5,552 bases of DNA from Cuniculiplasma sp. (GTDB lineage Archaea; Thermoplasmatota; Thermoplasmata; Thermoplasmatales; Thermoplasmataceae). The translations under genes and the position numbers were made by a program. Below are positions 5,241 through 5,552 of this stretch, in pieces. The stretch is taken from positions 23,766-29,317 of the forward strand of contig JAGDXN010000046.1 of the NCBI GenBank assembly GCA_023256455.1, written 5' to 3'. Below the pieces are notes generated by a model. That model ran no database searches and had not been told where the DNA came from. It saw only the letters and a program-made list of their open reading frames with translations. Within the stretch, counting starts at the first letter, position 1; each line of letters begins with the position of its first letter.

Positions 5241-5248
5241 GATCACCT
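5241..5248 (-). promoter_or_regulatory. rpoN: Strong Shine-Dalgarno site deciding the rpoN start
   Basis: AGGTGATC on the minus strand overlaps the rpsI stop codon and matches eight consecutive bases of the complement of the usual archaeal 16S rRNA 3' end. From its AGG core, ACG (5237) is 8 bases away and ATT (5234) is 11. The site shows that initiation occurs here despite the missing ATG. Confidence 0.7.
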
Positions 5249-5552
5249 GTAAGACTTCTGTCTCTTTGCCCTTGCACCCCTTCCGGAAGGTTTCTTGGGC
5301 ATCTTTCTCCTTATGTCATTCACAAGGAGGGTCCTGTCGTACTGCCTGAAGAGCTCCTCAATTTTGTCGTCCTTCAGGAATTCAACAATTCCCTTGGCTA
5401 TTGCGGTTCTGGATGCGTCAGCCTGACCGGTAAGGCCACCTCCGCTAACCTTTACCTCAATATTGAATTCGTTTGCACGCTCTCCAATAATCTGCAATGG
5501 CTCGGTTATCTTCTGCCTCAAGATCTGAACCGGGTGGAATTCAACAGGATAA
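5243..5552 (-). CDS. rpsI: 30S ribosomal protein S9 (uS9), 3' part
   Basis: The C-terminal 102 complete codons of archaeal S9 lie in the window; the gene continues past the right edge, so about 30 N-terminal residues are missing compared with a usual length near 130. The visible part starts PVEFHPVQILRQKITEPL. It then contains the family's Gly-rich turn VSGGGLTGQADASRTAIAKG and LLVNDIRRKMPKKPSGRGA, and ends in the basic tail RAKRQKSYR. That tail reaches the ribosomal P site, and its last Arg contacts the tRNA anticodon loop. A start at 5521 would be wrong: that codon is TTG (Leu) inside the conserved QILRQK segment and the frame stays open to the edge. In archaea S9 commonly sits in the L18e-L13-S9-rpoN cluster, which agrees with rpoN directly downstream. 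Its last codons also form the rpoN Shine-Dalgarno site. Confidence 0.96.
   Translation of the reverse strand, partial: YPVEFHPVQILRQKITEPLQIIGERANEFNIEVKVSGGGLTGQADASRTAIAKGIVEFLKDDKIEELFRQYDRTLLVNDIRRKMPKKPSGRGARAKRQKSYR

Noticed and set aside
5243..5521. 92-codon S9 starting at 5521
   Set aside because: The codon is TTG inside the conserved QILRQK segment, and the frame continues to the window edge; the real start is outside.
1..5552. CRISPR array, toxin-antitoxin pair or defence island
   Set aside because: No regularly spaced repeats, no paired small genes of known type and no recognisable Cas, restriction or abortive-infection domains.

Overview
The window looks like a chromosomal segment of a moderately AT-rich archaeon of the Thermoplasmatales type (Ferroplasma/Acidiplasma-like); the genus is an inference. 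The supporting signs are an archaeal-type ribosomal protein S9, the small RNA polymerase subunit RpoN (the Rpb10 homologue, not sigma-54), an intron-less tRNA-Pro without an encoded CCA, TATA-like boxes about 25-30 bases before start codons of genes that lack a Shine-Dalgarno site (leaderless style), and strong Shine-Dalgarno sites only inside gene clusters.

Left part (1-2949): a plus-strand gene encodes a 292-residue protein with an N-terminal SAP/Rho-N-like helical motif, a charged linker and a C-terminal domain I do not recognise. Its GTG start overlaps a possible upstream stop in a GTGA arrangement. It converges, five bases apart, with a minus-strand two-gene operon: a MarR-family regulator followed, with a four-base ATGA overlap, by a 14-TM major facilitator drug exporter (DHA2 type). 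This is the classic layout of a regulator controlling its own efflux pump.

Middle (2950-4240): a minus-strand five-TM membrane protein and a divergent plus-strand four-TM, methionine-rich membrane protein, both of unknown function. The promoters of the five-TM gene and of marR each carry an inverted repeat at almost the same distance from the start codon, and both repeats touch a shared AACTGTTA, so common regulation is possible.

Right part (4213-5552): about 700 bases without a convincing gene lie beyond the 3' end of tRNA-Pro(GGG). They contain only short coding-like fragments and small palindromes. To the right, all on the minus strand, are the end of rpsI, then rpoN, then the tRNA gene. 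rpoN is intact but has no ATG, GTG or TTG start; its likely initiator is ATT or ACG, placed after an eight-base perfect Shine-Dalgarno site. Its stop codon lies in the loop of a terminator-like hairpin.

I see no CRISPR array, intact mobile element or clear defence system. The best leads are the non-canonical rpoN start, the paired promoter palindromes, and the SAP-like protein with a possible nuclease-like fold.
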